NCBI GenBank assembly: GCA_024640365.1
Contig: JAHEFE010000008.1
Coordinates: 27,438-91,437, forward strand
Origin: Woeseiaceae bacterium
Lineage (GTDB): Bacteria > Pseudomonadota > Gammaproteobacteria > Steroidobacterales > Woeseiaceae
Direction: 5' to 3'
Length of the DNA stretch: 64,000 nucleotides
The position numbers and the translations under genes were made by a program. Position 1 is the stretch's first letter. Each line of letters begins with the position of its first letter. This document shows positions 10,552 to 20,378 of this stretch, piece by piece. The notes beneath the pieces were generated by a model. It was not told the origin of the DNA and searched no databases. It saw only the letters and a program-made list of their open reading frames with translations.

Positions 10552-12059
10552 TCTTTGGTTTGTTCCGGCCGCATATATGGGAACAGCAACACATCACGAA
10601 TAGACGGGGAATCGCTCAGCAACATAACCAACCTATCGATGCCGACACCCAACCCTGCCGTTGGCGGTAAACCGTATTCAAGAGCGCGAATATAATCGGC
10701 GTCGTACGACATCGCTTCGTCATCCCCCGCAGTTCGATTTTCGACCTGCAGACGAAAACGTTCGGCCTGGTCCTCGGGATCATTCAACTCCGAAAAACCA
10801 TTCGCTATTTCACGACCGGCAATAAAAAATTCGAAGCGATCTGTTAGGAATGGATCCTTGTCATTGAGCCTTGCCAGCGGCGAAATCTCAGCCGGATAAG
10901 CCGTTATGAATGTCGGCTGGCGCAACATAGCTTCCCCGGTCTTATCGAAAATCTCAATTTGCAATTTGCCCGCACCGAAATTCGGTTGCGTTTTCACACC
11001 AAGTTTATTGGCAAACTCGGTCAGATATGCAACATCCCTTATTTTTGCTGGATCAAAATCGTCATTGTATTTCAGGACGGCTTCTTCGACAGTCATCCGC
11101 GCAAACTTGCTGCCAAAATCAAGTTCCTCACCCTGATAACTAAATACAGACTTACCGAGCAACGCGTCCGCCATACCATGCAGCAGAGACTCGATCATGA
11201 GGATCAAATCTTCGTAATCAGCGTAAGCACGATACAGTTCGAGCATCGTGAATTCCGGATTGTGCTGCGTCGATATACCTTCGTTGCGGAAGTTTCGATT
11301 TATTTCGTAGACACGTTCAAATCCACCGACAACGAGGCGTTTGAGGTTTAACTCCGGCGCGATGCGCAGGAACAATTCCATATCGAGCGCGTTGTGGTAA
11401 GTCTTAAATGGTCGAGCCAAGGCTCCGCCCGCTAACGTTTGCATCATTGGCGTCTCGACCTCAAGAAAATCCTGCGAATCAAGAAACGCCCTGATATAAG
11501 CGACCAACCTTGACCTGAGCAGAAATACTTCCCGACTGCGTTCATTCACAATCAAGTCAACATAGCGCTGCCTATAGCGAGTTTCCTGATCGGCCAGTCC
11601 GTGAAACTTCTCAGGTAACGGCCGCAGCGATTTGGTTAACAAGCGCAATTCGTCGACCAGAATAGTCAACTCGCCTGTACGCGTTATGAATAACGTGCCG
11701 GTCGCTCCGACAATATCGCCAATATCCCAGGTTTTGAAATCCTGATAGAGACCTTCTGCTAATTTATCCCGTTGAATATAAAGCTGAATCTGGCCTGAGC
11801 GATCCTGGAGTTTCACGAAACTGGCTTTACCCATAACTCGCTTGGCCATCATGCGACCAGAAACTTTTACGTGAACCGGCTCTTCTGCGAGCGACTCTTC
11901 CGTGTGCTCGCCAAAAGTCAGCAACAACTCAGCAGCCAACGCATTGCGCCGAAAATCATTAGGAAAAGCTACGGCGTCTTCACGCCACTTACTTAGCTTG
12001 CGACGACGCTCTGCAATTAATGCGCTTTCTTCGGTGCTGTTTTTAGTACTTTCGCTCAC
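10548..12059 (-). CDS. lysS: Lysyl-tRNA synthetase, class II
   Basis: A 503-residue class II lysyl-tRNA synthetase. The N-terminal OB-fold ([18 protein letters not shown]) binds the anticodon. Motif 2 includes [20 protein letters not shown], and motif 3 is [13 protein letters not shown]. The enzyme charges tRNA-Lys in the cytoplasm. It lies 21 bases after prfB as in E. coli and Xanthomonas. The start is GTG at 12059 with GGAGGGG just upstream. Confidence 0.98.
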   Translation of the reverse strand: MSESTKNSTEESALIAERRRKLSKWREDAVAFPNDFRRNALAAELLLTFGEHTEESLAEEPVHVKVSGRMMAKRVMGKASFVKLQDRSGQIQLYIQRDKLAEGLYQDFKTWDIGDIVGATGTLFITRTGELTILVDELRLLTKSLRPLPEKFHGLADQETRYRQRYVDLIVNERSREVFLLRSRLVAYIRAFLDSQDFLEVETPMMQTLAGGALARPFKTYHNALDMELFLRIAPELNLKRLVVGGFERVYEINRNFRNEGISTQHNPEFTMLELYRAYADYEDLILMIESLLHGMADALLGKSVFSYQGEELDFGSKFARMTVEEAVLKYNDDFDPAKIRDVAYLTEFANKLGVKTQPNFGAGKLQIEIFDKTGEAMLRQPTFITAYPAEISPLARLNDKDPFLTDRFEFFIAGREIANGFSELNDPEDQAERFRLQVENRTAGDDEAMSYDADYIRALEYGLPPTAGLGVGIDRLVMLLSDSPSIRDVLLFPYMRPEQTKD

Positions 12060-12080
12060 GTCCCCTCCAGGGATATTTGC

Positions 12081-13179
12081 TTACAAACCTTGCTTGAGGC
12101 TTGCTTCAATAAAATCATCCAGGCCACCATCCAGCACTGCCTGAGTATTACCGGTTTCAACTCCGGTTCGTAAATCTTTGATGCGACTTTGGTCCAGAAC
12201 GTAAGAGCGTATCTGACTACCCCAACCAACATCTGCTTTGTTTTCCTCAACCAGCATCGCTTCCGCGCGCCGTTTCTGCAACTCTAACTCATATAATTTC
12301 GCCTTGAGTTGCTTCATCGCAGTCGCCTTGTTCTTGTGCTGGGAGCGATCATTCTGACACTGCACCACGGTATTAGTCGGCAAGTGAGTGATGCGTACCG
12401 CAGATTCTGTACGGTTAACGTGTTGTCCGCCAGCGCCGCTCGCGCGATAGACATCGATGCGTAAATCACTCGGATCGACATCAACATCAATATCGTCATC
12501 AATTTCTGGTGAGACGAAAACTGACGCAAACGAAGTATGCCGTCGATTACCTGAGTCAAATGGTGATTTTCTCACTAATCTGTGAACACCTGTTTCGGTG
12601 CGCAACCAGCCATAGGCATACTCGCCCTCAACGCGAAAAGTGGCACTTTTGATACCGGCTACTTCTCCCGCAGATGCCTCAATAATTTCCGTCTTGAATT
12701 CGTGCGCCTCGGCCCAACGAAGATACATTCTTAGCAACATGTCAGCCCAGTCCTGCGCCTCCGTACCTCCGGCTCCTGACTGGATATCGACAAAGCAGTT
12801 AGCCCTGTCCAGCTCACCGCTAAACATGCGTTGAAACTCCAGACCCGCCAGTTTAGCTTCCAGGGAATCCAGGTCACTGACCAGTTCGGTAACTGTTGCC
12901 GTATCGCCTTCATCGACAGCGAGCTCGAGCAACTCCAGCGCGTCAGTCAGCGTCGTTGTCAATTCGTTGACAACTGTGACCACTTTTTCAAGTTGCGCCC
13001 GCTCCTGACCGAGTGCCTGGGCGCGTTGGGGATCATCCCAGACTGAGGGTTCTTCGAGCTCTCGCCCTACCTCGACCAGCCGTTCATTCTTGGAATCGTA
13101 GTCAAAGATACCCCCTTAACGCGGACGTGCGTTCACTGAGGTCTTCAATTTGCAGCTTTATTTGATTGGATTCCATCAT
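12081..13179 (-). CDS. prfB: Peptide chain release factor 2 (programmed +1 frameshift)
   Basis: RF2, about 365 residues, read in two frames. The first 25 codons run from ATG 13179 (or 13176) to CTT at 13107-13105, followed by an in-frame TGA at 13104-13102. After a +1 shift, reading continues from 13103 to the stop at 12081. The GGQ peptidyl-release loop lies in [14 protein letters not shown], and the SPF-type codon recognition segment is [18 protein letters not shown]2 releases peptides at UGA and UAA, and the frameshift lets the cell sense its own RF2 level. The gene is co-transcribed with lysS. It is intact and not a pseudogene. Confidence 0.97.
13101..13117 (-). promoter_or_regulatory. 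prfB programmed frameshift site
   Basis: Minus strand: an internal Shine-Dalgarno-like AGGGGG, then TAT CTT TGA C. This matches the classic RF2 recoding signal, with the ribosome slipping from CTT to TTT/GAC when UGA is decoded slowly. The residues before it (ALRGYL) match E. coli RF2 at its shift site. Confidence 0.96.
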
Positions 13180-13213
13180 AATTTCAGTCGTTGGGCGCGA
13201 AAACCGGCGAATC

Positions 13214-14932
13214 TTAACATGCTATAGAGGAAATCTGTTCGACGATTAATTGGGCCGTTTGCCGACCACGAAATTCATTGACGTCCAATCGATAAACTAA
13301 TTGCACCGGCCCTCGGTACGCTGTGCTTTCGTCCGCCTGGTTAAACGCTATGGCATCTAGCGTCGCTCCACCTTGCAAAGACTCAACCCGCAGCTTGAGG
13401 TGTCTCTCGCCGACAATACGTTGCTCGACCACATTGAAATCACCACTAAACAGTGGCTCAGGAAAACCCGCACCCCATGGGCCCGCGCCGCGCAACTCAT
13501 TGGCAAAGCTCAAAGTTAGCGAATCAGCCGGCAGCGCGCCATCAGTTAGCATTGTGCCGCTGAAATCAGCATCCGGGTAAAGGTGCACCAACTCCACAGC
13601 GGCCGCTTTGGCAAAAGTCTTGAAATTATCGGTCGCGAGACTCAAGCCCGCCGCCATCGCGTGACCGCCAAATTTATCGATCAGGCCCGGATTACGGGTT
13701 GCAACTCGCTCCAGCAAATCGCGTATATGAACGCCGGATATCGAACGCGCGGAGCCTTTGAGCATTCCGGGTTGCTCCTCCGCGAACGCGATCACAGGAC
13801 GATCACAGCGTTCCCGCACTTTTGAAGCAATGAGGCCCACTACGCCCTGGTGCCATGATGCATCGTAGACACAAATGCATTCGGGCAAATTATTTTTGGG
13901 CATCTTGTCGACATAGGCAAACGCCTCATCACGCATCCGCATTTCGATTTCGCGCCGATCGTTATTGATCTGATCCAATACGGCAGCCATGCGCTCAGCT
14001 TCCGCCGCATCATCAGTCAACAAGCATTCAATGCCTATAGACATGTCTTCCAGTCGTCCGGCTGCATTGAGTCTCGGTCCTACGGCAAATCCGAGGTCGG
14101 TACTGACGATTCGTTGCAGTGATCGATTGGCCAACTGCAGTAGCGCCTTGATCCCTGGAACGCACTGGGCAGAGCGAATTCTCTCAAGTCCCTGGGTGAC
14201 GAGAATGCGATTGTTCTGATCCAGTGACACCACATCGGCAACAGTGCCAAGCGCGACCAGGTCAAGGTAACGCGCCGGAATTCGAGCGGCATCTTTGACG
14301 CCCTGCTCCTGCAGCGCTCGACCAAGTGCAGCCATCAAGTAGAACGCCACCCCTACTCCTGCGAGATGTTTGCTGGGAAACCGGCTGTCCGCAAGATTGG
14401 GATTGATCATTGCGGCGGCTGCAGGCAGTTCTGATCCTGGCAAGTGATGATCGGTAATCAGCACCTGCATCCCTAACTCGTTAGCCAGCGCCACCCCGTC
14501 AAGACTTGAAACGCCATTATCCACAGTGATCAACAATTCAGGGCTGCGTTGTTTGGCGACCGCGACGATCTCAGGCGTCAACCCGTAGCCGTATTCAAAT
14601 CTGTTCGGCACCAAATACTCAACATGCGCAAAACCAAAATCACGTAGGCAGCGCATTACCAGTGCAGTACTGGTTGCTCCGTCCGCATCGAAGTCGCCGA
14701 CAACAAGAATGCGCTTGTCTTTGTGAGCAAGCAGCAATTCGACGCCTTGATCCACGCCATCTAACGAACTGATGGGCAGCAGACTACGCAGACTGTTATC
14801 GAGATCCGAACTTGCACTGATACCTCGCGCCGTGTAGATGCGCGCTAATATAGGCGAGAAGTTAGCCAAAGAATCCCCAAGAGTATCCTGGGTAATTCGC
14901 CGGCGACGCACGGGTCGTGTACGGTTTTCCAT
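13214..14932 (-). CDS. recJ: Single-strand-specific exonuclease RecJ
   Basis: A 572-residue 5'-3' exonuclease on single-stranded DNA, used in mismatch and recombinational repair. The DHH-family motifs are visible: GDFDADGATSTALVM, VTVDNGVSS, and LITDHHLPGSE, with the DHHA1 domain including KFGGHAMAAGLSL. I chose ATG 14932 (MENRTRPVRR) because it has AAGAAA upstream and avoids overlap with rpfE; ATG at 14980 is possible. It lies next to prfB and rpfE, as in Xanthomonas. Confidence 0.96.
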   Translation of the reverse strand: MENRTRPVRRRRITQDTLGDSLANFSPILARIYTARGISASSDLDNSLRSLLPISSLDGVDQGVELLLAHKDKRILVVGDFDADGATSTALVMRCLRDFGFAHVEYLVPNRFEYGYGLTPEIVAVAKQRSPELLITVDNGVSSLDGVALANELGMQVLITDHHLPGSELPAAAAMINPNLADSRFPSKHLAGVGVAFYLMAALGRALQEQGVKDAARIPARYLDLVALGTVADVVSLDQNNRILVTQGLERIRSAQCVPGIKALLQLANRSLQRIVSTDLGFAVGPRLNAAGRLEDMSIGIECLLTDDAAEAERMAAVLDQINNDRREIEMRMRDEAFAYVDKMPKNNLPECICVYDASWHQGVVGLIASKVRERCDRPVIAFAEEQPGMLKGSARSISGVHIRDLLERVATRNPGLIDKFGGHAMAAGLSLATDNFKTFAKAAAVELVHLYPDADFSGTMLTDGALPADSLTLSFANELRGAGPWGAGFPEPLFSGDFNVVEQRIVGERHLKLRVESLQGGATLDAIAFNQADESTAYRGPVQLVYRLDVNEFRGRQTAQLIVEQISSIAC

Positions 14933-14949
14933 ATTCTGTTTCTTCAGTG

Positions 14950-15879
14950 TCACTGCACTAACGAGGATTGGCGCCGCCAAAATCGCAATCGATCACGATG
15001 GCGCAGGCGCACGCAAATAGCATCCGCAAATAACAGTACAAGTTCCTGGGTCATCCTGCGAGCGAGAGCCATTCGCAATACAGAAATAATTGTTAACGGT
15101 TGCTCATTCATCATTCTTAAATCCACGATAGAATCGGGAACCAACACTTCACCGACCAGGTCGATTGCAGCAGGCGCGTCATTGACATCGGCCTCGGCGG
15201 CAAACCAATAACCACGCAGCAAAGGATCGGCACAATACAGCCTGCTCGTCATTCCCGGATCGACGCACGGTACCTGTCCACCACCCCAAAGCCAGATAGA
15301 TGTGATGGGTTCCTTTCCAGCGGCAATGCGATTCAGATTTACGGGGCATTCATAGAGCGCCATCTGCACTTCACTAACGAGCCGGTTATGCCCGGCGGCT
15401 GCCGGTCCTCGCGGCAAGTATTGTGGCGGTATTAAGCCCTGGACCTCGGTTGCCGGGAGATCGGCAGTCACGATAGGTTGCTCCGCCAAATAGTAACCAT
15501 TGTCACCAAGCCGCTGAAACTGAGGCGCATTTGGCGACGGCAAGCCAGCCTCCAGTGCATCAATCAGCCCCACCCGTTCTGCAGCCGTTAGTTCCTGAGC
15601 TCGTGGTGTGCGCATAAAGACCCTATCCAGCTGAGCCTCCAGAAACACAGGATCGGCGCCGCAAAGCCAGCTTTCAGGTCGCTGCCCGAAATCACCCCAG
15701 GCGCGCAACGAGGCCAGACCAGAAACTGGTGACGCCACATCAAAAACAGCCAGCACGCGAGCCAGATCGGTCGCCGGGGTCGCGACAACGCTAACGTCAC
15801 CCTGGGCCAACCAGCGGCGCTCAGGTTGCTCCAGAGAACGAGCATTCACCGGCAACAAGACTACAGTAGGCTTACCCAT
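14950..15879 (-). CDS. rpfE: RpfE-type regulatory protein (phosphoglycerate mutase-like)
   Basis: A 309-residue protein I place in the RpfE-type family, named for the rpf cluster of Xanthomonas, where lysS, prfB, recJ and rpfE are also linked. It contains WLWGGGQVP near residue 210, like a motif in archaeal-type cofactor-independent phosphoglycerate mutases, and GLIPPQYLPRGP in the middle. No signal peptide or membrane segment is apparent. The biochemical function is not established. ATG 15879 has GGTGGA upstream; a TTG at 15915 is less likely. The assignment rests mainly on the motif and neighbours. Confidence 0.7.
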   Translation of the reverse strand: MGKPTVVLLPVNARSLEQPERRWLAQGDVSVVATPATDLARVLAVFDVASPVSGLASLRAWGDFGQRPESWLCGADPVFLEAQLDRVFMRTPRAQELTAAERVGLIDALEAGLPSPNAPQFQRLGDNGYYLAEQPIVTADLPATEVQGLIPPQYLPRGPAAAGHNRLVSEVQMALYECPVNLNRIAAGKEPITSIWLWGGGQVPCVDPGMTSRLYCADPLLRGYWFAAEADVNDAPAAIDLVGEVLVPDSIVDLRMMNEQPLTIISVLRMALARRMTQELVLLFADAICVRLRHRDRLRFWRRQSSLVQ

Positions 15880-16071
15880 AAGCAATCCACCGCTCACAGC
15901 GGCCACTTTTGCCAATCACGGCACCTGACCGAATAAACACGCATCTTTCATTAATAGCCTGCATATTTGTATGATGTACACGGCGGTGGGTAAAAGGCCG
16001 CCGATAATAGCGTGTTTGCCGATACAACAACACGCAGTGCGCTATGGCAGCAGCTAACTAGGGAAAATCTC

Positions 16072-16467
16072 TTGAAATTTACGTTGGAACAAGTTTCAGC
16101 TACCTCGGTACGGACTATTGATTCGCGGGGAATTACGGTGGGCTCTGAAATCATCTCAAGCAACGTCATCCTGTTGCCCGAGGCCATCGTAAAAGATTGG
16201 TCAGTACAATCAATCGCCGATCTCACACTGGAGGATTTCAAGCCTGCGCTTGACGCTGAGTGCGACGTAATTGTCCTCGGCACCGGCCCGGCACCAACGT
16301 TCCCCCCGCGGGCCCTGGTTTTTGCTTTTTCAAGACTCGGCATTGGTCTGGAGACCATGGACACCAATGCCGCATGCCGTACATTCAATATACTGATCAG
16401 CGAAGGCCGCCGAGTGGCAGCCGCATTATTTATAAGTACGGAAGAAAACCAGGGCCTAGTCGAGTAA
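16072..16467 (+). CDS. Mth938-like (DUF498) domain protein
   Basis: A 131-residue protein with the Mth938/NDUFAF3-like fold: an N-terminal beta region (TVGSEIISSNVILLP), then VIVLGTGPAPTFPP and a C-terminal helix with TMDTNAACRTFNILISEGRRVAAAL. Bacterial members are uncharacterised; the eukaryotic relative NDUFAF3 helps assemble complex I. The likely start is TTG 16072 (MKFTLEQVS) with AGGGAAA at 16060-16066; a start at 16012 would add 20 residues. It is divergent from rpfE, and its end overlaps rpoS by 12 bases on the other strand. Confidence 0.85.
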   Translation: MKFTLEQVSATSVRTIDSRGITVGSEIISSNVILLPEAIVKDWSVQSIADLTLEDFKPALDAECDVIVLGTGPAPTFPPRALVFAFSRLGIGLETMDTNAACRTFNILISEGRRVAAALFISTEENQGLVE

Positions 16468-17400
16468 ATGTCTTCCGCTTAAACCTTGCCGTTCAATCAT
16501 GCTGCGCAATCGGCGCAATGCATCAAGTTGTATTTGACGCACTCGCTCACGTGTAACACCGATTTCGCGACCCAACTCCTCAAGTGTCAATGTCGGACAG
16601 TCGTGAAATCCGTAGCGCCTCTCAACGACAGTACGTTGCTTTTCGGTCAATTCCTGAATCCAGTGCTCCACTATGTCATTTACCAGATCCTGCTGGACAC
16701 ACTGCGGCGGTTCCTTGTCGCTATCGTCCGGCATCGAATCAAATATTTCAGTTTCCTCAGCCAGCCCTGAACCTATCGACACTCTCTCGTGCAGCGCAAA
16801 TAATCGCTCAACTTCAGCGACATCTTTCTCCAGATGCTCAGCAATCAAGACCGCCGATGGCACCTCTCCATTCTCTTGCGAAATCGCGCGGGAAGCGCGC
16901 AGACAGGAATTGATGTCTTTAATCACATGGATGGGCAAGCGTACGGTCCGGCTTTGGTTCATAATCGCACGCTCAATCGTTTGCCTGATCCACCAGGTAG
17001 CGTAGGTGGAAAATCGGAAGCCACGCTCAGGATCATATTTCTTGACTGCATGGATGAGTCCGAGGTTTCCCTCCTCAATCAAGTCCAGCAGAGGCAAACC
17101 TCGATTCAGATAGCGGCGAGAAATTTTAACCACCAGTCGCAAATTGCTCTCTATCATGCGGTGCCGCGCGGCCTCATCGCCATCTTGAGTGCGGCGAGCA
17201 AACTTGATTTCTTCCTCGGCAGTCAGCAACGGCGTATTACCAATTTCATTGAGGTAGAGACGTGTAGCGTCGAGCGTTACATCCCGTCTAGGTTTGCATG
17301 ATTTTCGAGCTTTGGGAGATGCGACTGTATCAATCGCACGTTTCGTCCGCGGGGCTTTATCGCGTGTAGCAGGATCAGTTTCTTTCCAACGCTGTCCCAT
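16456..17400 (-). CDS. rpoS: Stationary-phase sigma factor RpoS
   Basis: A 314-residue group 2 sigma factor. Region 1.2 begins at DATRLYLNEIGNTPLL. Region 2 includes NLRLVVKISRRYLNRG and STYATWWIRQTIERAI. Region 3 follows, and region 4 carries LEELGREIGVTRERVRQIQ. The close match in regions 1.2-2 and the place directly after nlpD identify RpoS over RpoD or RpoH. It controls general stress and stationary-phase genes. Its main promoter probably lies inside nlpD, as in E. coli, but I could not place it. Confidence 0.97.
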   Translation of the reverse strand: MGQRWKETDPATRDKAPRTKRAIDTVASPKARKSCKPRRDVTLDATRLYLNEIGNTPLLTAEEEIKFARRTQDGDEAARHRMIESNLRLVVKISRRYLNRGLPLLDLIEEGNLGLIHAVKKYDPERGFRFSTYATWWIRQTIERAIMNQSRTVRLPIHVIKDINSCLRASRAISQENGEVPSAVLIAEHLEKDVAEVERLFALHERVSIGSGLAEETEIFDSMPDDSDKEPPQCVQQDLVNDIVEHWIQELTEKQRTVVERRYGFHDCPTLTLEELGREIGVTRERVRQIQLDALRRLRSMIERQGLSGRHLLD

Positions 17401-17464
17401 AATTCAACTCCACTCCAAAATAATTGGTGCGGCATCGACTGAATTTCATGGAAAAATCTAAGCG

Positions 17465-18199
17465 CTATCTGGCAGGCAAAAATTTGCGTGGATTCTCAGG
17501 TTTGCCATTACGTCTGATTTCAAAATGCAGTCGCGGCTGTTGACCCGGCCCCTTACCCATCGTCGCGATTTGTTGGCCTTTGCGAACTGACTGTCCGTCC
17601 TTCACAAGGAGCGACGCATTGTGCCCATAAGCACTCAGGTAAGTGTCGTTGTGCTTGATAATAATAAGCTGTCCGTACCCGGCAAGTCCACTACCTGCAT
17701 ATACAACCCGACCATCCGCCACCGCTTTCACAGCCTGTCCTATTTTGCCCGCTATCAGGATGCCGCTACCGGTGCCGGTCCGATCGCCAAACTCCGCGAC
17801 AACACTACCTTTCGTTGGCCACGCCCAGCTTGGCGGTGGCTGGCTTGGCACCGGCGGCAACGGTTTGGGTTTCGGACTACTTTTCGGCTTCGCGGGACTA
17901 GGGGCCGACTTTTGCGCAACTTGCGCACTTGGACTTAGTCTTATCACCTGCCCTGGGTAAATCAGAGACCCGCCACCCAGGTTATTCCAACGCGCCAGAT
18001 CCTTCGGATCTTTGCCATACCGCCAGGCAATCGAGTACAGAGTCTCTCCTGCCCTGACTACATGTTGATCCTTATTATCGTGCCAGCGCATCGCAGACGA
18101 ACTGCAGGCTATTTGTAAAGTCGCGCTAAAAAGTAACAGTAATACGATACTGGTTCTAACGAATACTTTATAGGATTCGAATTGCGCTGCGCCAATCAT
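17465..18199 (-). CDS. nlpD: NlpD-like lipoprotein, LysM and degenerate M23 domains
   Basis: A 244-residue lipoprotein. The signal peptide ends at LQIAC, with the lipidated cysteine at residue 32 from ATG 18199. A LysM domain (HVVRAGETLYSIAWRYG to YPGQVIRL) binds peptidoglycan, and a Pro/Lys-rich linker leads to a LytM/M23 domain. The first metal-binding His and Asp of active M23 enzymes appear replaced (GILIAGKIGQ), as in E. coli NlpD, so it probably activates amidases such as AmiC instead of cutting. A start at 18241 would overlap yqaA. It lies 64 bases before rpoS. Confidence 0.93.
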   Translation of the reverse strand: MIGAAQFESYKVFVRTSIVLLLLFSATLQIACSSSAMRWHDNKDQHVVRAGETLYSIAWRYGKDPKDLARWNNLGGGSLIYPGQVIRLSPSAQVAQKSAPSPAKPKSSPKPKPLPPVPSQPPPSWAWPTKGSVVAEFGDRTGTGSGILIAGKIGQAVKAVADGRVVYAGSGLAGYGQLIIIKHNDTYLSAYGHNASLLVKDGQSVRKGQQIATMGKGPGQQPRLHFEIRRNGKPENPRKFLPAR

Positions 18200-18215
18200 C
18201 AAAACAAACGGCTCA

Positions 18216-18800
18216 CTAACCCTGTAACTTGAAATAGCCAAAGACGACTATCGCAAGTGCGACGACCAACCATCCGAGTCGATCTACGTAGCGTTTCAAT
18301 CCTGCCTGCAATTGATCCCCACCCACGAAAAGAATTCCCGCAACCAGAAAAAATCGACTGGCCCTGCCAATAATTGATGCCAATAAGAAGCCTGGAAAAT
18401 TCAACACGACGGCACCAGCGGCAATCGTAAAAACCTTATAGGGTATAGGCGAAAAACCGGCTACAAATACTGCCAGGACGCCCCACTCAGAAAACCATTC
18501 GTGTGCCCGCAGGTAGTCGGGCCAAAAGCCTGCTGTATGAATCCAGGGTTCGATTGCGTCAATAAGGTAGAAACCAATGAGGTAGCCAAAAACACCTCCA
18601 ACCACCGACATCAATGTGGTAATCGCCGCAAATTTCCAGGCATTTTTGCGATCGGCCAGGCACATCGGAGCGAGCATGACATCCGGAGGAATCGGGAAGA
18701 AGGACGACTCAGCAAAACTGAGTGCGGCGAGATACCACTGAGCATGCCGATGCGCGGCCCAGCTGATTACTCGATCGTACAAGTGACTAAAAATTCGCAC
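18216..18800 (-). CDS. yqaA: YqaA family (DedA-like) membrane protein
   Basis: A 194-residue membrane protein with about four to five hydrophobic helices. ESSFFPIPPDVMLAP near residue 31 and GFSPIPYKVFTIAAG near residue 115 are the paired VTT/SNARE-associated (DedA) motifs. DedA proteins are linked to lipid flipping and membrane integrity. The gene sits between pcm and nlpD, an arrangement also seen in some pseudomonads. The start is GTG at 18800. Confidence 0.9.
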   Translation of the reverse strand: MRIFSHLYDRVISWAAHRHAQWYLAALSFAESSFFPIPPDVMLAPMCLADRKNAWKFAAITTLMSVVGGVFGYLIGFYLIDAIEPWIHTAGFWPDYLRAHEWFSEWGVLAVFVAGFSPIPYKVFTIAAGAVVLNFPGFLLASIIGRASRFFLVAGILFVGGDQLQAGLKRYVDRLGWLVVALAIVVFGYFKLQG

Positions 18801-18883
18801 GGCAGAAACCTCGCTACAGTGGCAATGTGGTGCGGGTATGCTGTGGCCTGATTGCTTTGCGCATCACCAGCGTCACCACGAGA

Positions 18884-19546
18884 TTAGTTATCTTTAACTA
18901 ACGGTACGAAACTTACGAGCCCCAATGACATTTGTTCAAAATGTTCATCCTTGCGCTCAATCAGCATCAACTCCTGACGCCCGCTCGGCCCAACCGGAAT
19001 AATCATGCGACCACCGGGGGCAAGTTGCTCAAGTAATTTCTCCGGCAATTCCGTCGCAGCGGCTGCCACGATAATAGCGTCGTAAGGCCCATACTTGCGC
19101 CAGCCTTCCCAGCCATCTCCCAAATGAAATTTGACGTTGTAAATATCGAGGTCACGAAGTCTCTGCCGCGTTTTCTTGAGCAAGGCGGAGATTCGTTCAA
19201 CACTGAATATTTCCTTGACGAGTGGAGCAAGCACTGCTGTCTGATAGCCACAACCTGTACCTATTTCGAGGATCTTTTTTCCCGCAAAGCCGTTCAACAA
19301 CGCTTCCGTCATGCGGGCTACAACAAAGGGCTGACTAATCGTCTGACCCATGCCGATGGGCAAAGCCGTATCTTCGTAAGCACGGCTGGCAAGAGCCTCA
19401 TCAACGAACAAGTGCCGCGGGACGTTGCGAATTTGATTCAATACGTCCAAATTCCTTATGCCCTGCTCATGCAACCTCGCCACCAGGCGATCGCGGGTGC
19501 GGGCCGATGTCATACCAATTCCCTGTATTCCTTGCTGCGACACCAT
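18884..19546 (-). CDS. pcm: Protein-L-isoaspartate O-methyltransferase
   Basis: A 220-residue methyltransferase that repairs isoaspartyl residues with S-adenosylmethionine. The substrate region [15 protein letters not shown] precedes the SAM motif [15 protein letters not shown]. The [26 protein letters not shown] stretch, quoted here only in part as [11 protein letters not shown], is typical of Pcm. The ATG at 19546 shares a base with the surE stop (TAATG), so the two genes are probably coupled; ATG 19513 is the next option. The surE-pcm-nlpD-rpoS order is conserved. Confidence 0.96.
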   Translation of the reverse strand: MVSQQGIQGIGMTSARTRDRLVARLHEQGIRNLDVLNQIRNVPRHLFVDEALASRAYEDTALPIGMGQTISQPFVVARMTEALLNGFAGKKILEIGTGCGYQTAVLAPLVKEIFSVERISALLKKTRQRLRDLDIYNVKFHLGDGWEGWRKYGPYDAIIVAAAATELPEKLLEQLAPGGRMIIPVGPSGRQELMLIERKDEHFEQMSLGLVSFVPLVKDN

Positions 19547-20289
19547 TATTTTCGTAACCACATATCGAGTCGGGATAACGCCTCATGTCTGGTGAGGTCA
19601 ACCTTCAAAGGTGACACGGATGCCATCCCCTGCTTTATTGCGTAAAAATCTGTGCCCTCTCCTGCATCCTGTCCCGGCCCTGCCGGGCCTATCCAGTATA
19701 TCGTTTGCCGCTGTGGATCCTCTGTTTTGACCAATGGCTCCGAGCGATGCCGAAAGCCTAAACGCGCTGCAGCGACGCCTTTAATCTGATCCAGGGGCAA
19801 ATCCGGCACATTCACGTTGAGGATAACGTCGGGTGGCAACGGGTCTCGCTCAAGTCGCCGCACGATATCGCACGCAATGCTCGCGGCTGTTTCAAAATGA
19901 GTCGCCTGATGACCAACTAAAGATACAGCAATCGCGGGCAACCCGAGAAAACGTCCCTCCATCGCCGCGGCAACGGTACCTGAGTAAATAACATCATCCC
20001 CGAGATTCGCCCCGTGATTTATTCCTGCGACGACGATATCAGGGTCATAATCAAGGAACCCTGACAAGGCCATATGCACGCAATCAGATGGCGTTCCATT
20101 TACAAAATAACGATTTTCGGCCGCCTGCGTAATTCGCAGCGGCGACTGCAAAGTCAGCGAATTACTGGCTGCACTGCGATTACGATCTGGGGCAATAACA
20201 ACAACCTCGGCGAATTCGGACAGCGCTTTGGCCAGCACCCTAATTCCAGTTGCCAGATACCCATCGTCATTACTGACTAAAATTTTCAT
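19546..20289 (-). CDS. surE: 5'/3'-nucleotidase SurE
   Basis: A 247-residue metal-dependent nucleotidase. The N-terminal [11 protein letters not shown] gives the metal ligands D8 and D9, and RNRSAASNS and [17 protein letters not shown] are further active-site segments. It removes phosphate from nucleotides and polyphosphate and is linked to stationary-phase survival. I start at ATG 20289 because SurE proteins begin at this motif; a start at 20325 would add an unrelated leader. It is divergent from an Smr-domain gene. Confidence 0.97.
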   Translation of the reverse strand: MKILVSNDDGYLATGIRVLAKALSEFAEVVVIAPDRNRSAASNSLTLQSPLRITQAAENRYFVNGTPSDCVHMALSGFLDYDPDIVVAGINHGANLGDDVIYSGTVAAAMEGRFLGLPAIAVSLVGHQATHFETAASIACDIVRRLERDPLPPDVILNVNVPDLPLDQIKGVAAARLGFRHRSEPLVKTEDPQRQTIYWIGPAGPGQDAGEGTDFYAIKQGMASVSPLKVDLTRHEALSRLDMWLRK

Positions 20290-20378
20290 GATTCTCGACG
20301 ACTGAATTGGCTGTAAAGATTGCAATCACTATACTCAATGTTCTCAACTGACCATAGCCCAAATCTGGTAATTCTCGA

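Noticed and set aside
12984..13179. In-frame TGA near the start of prfB, as if the gene were broken
   Set aside because: The stop lies in a complete RF2 programmed frameshift signal and both flanking segments match RF2.
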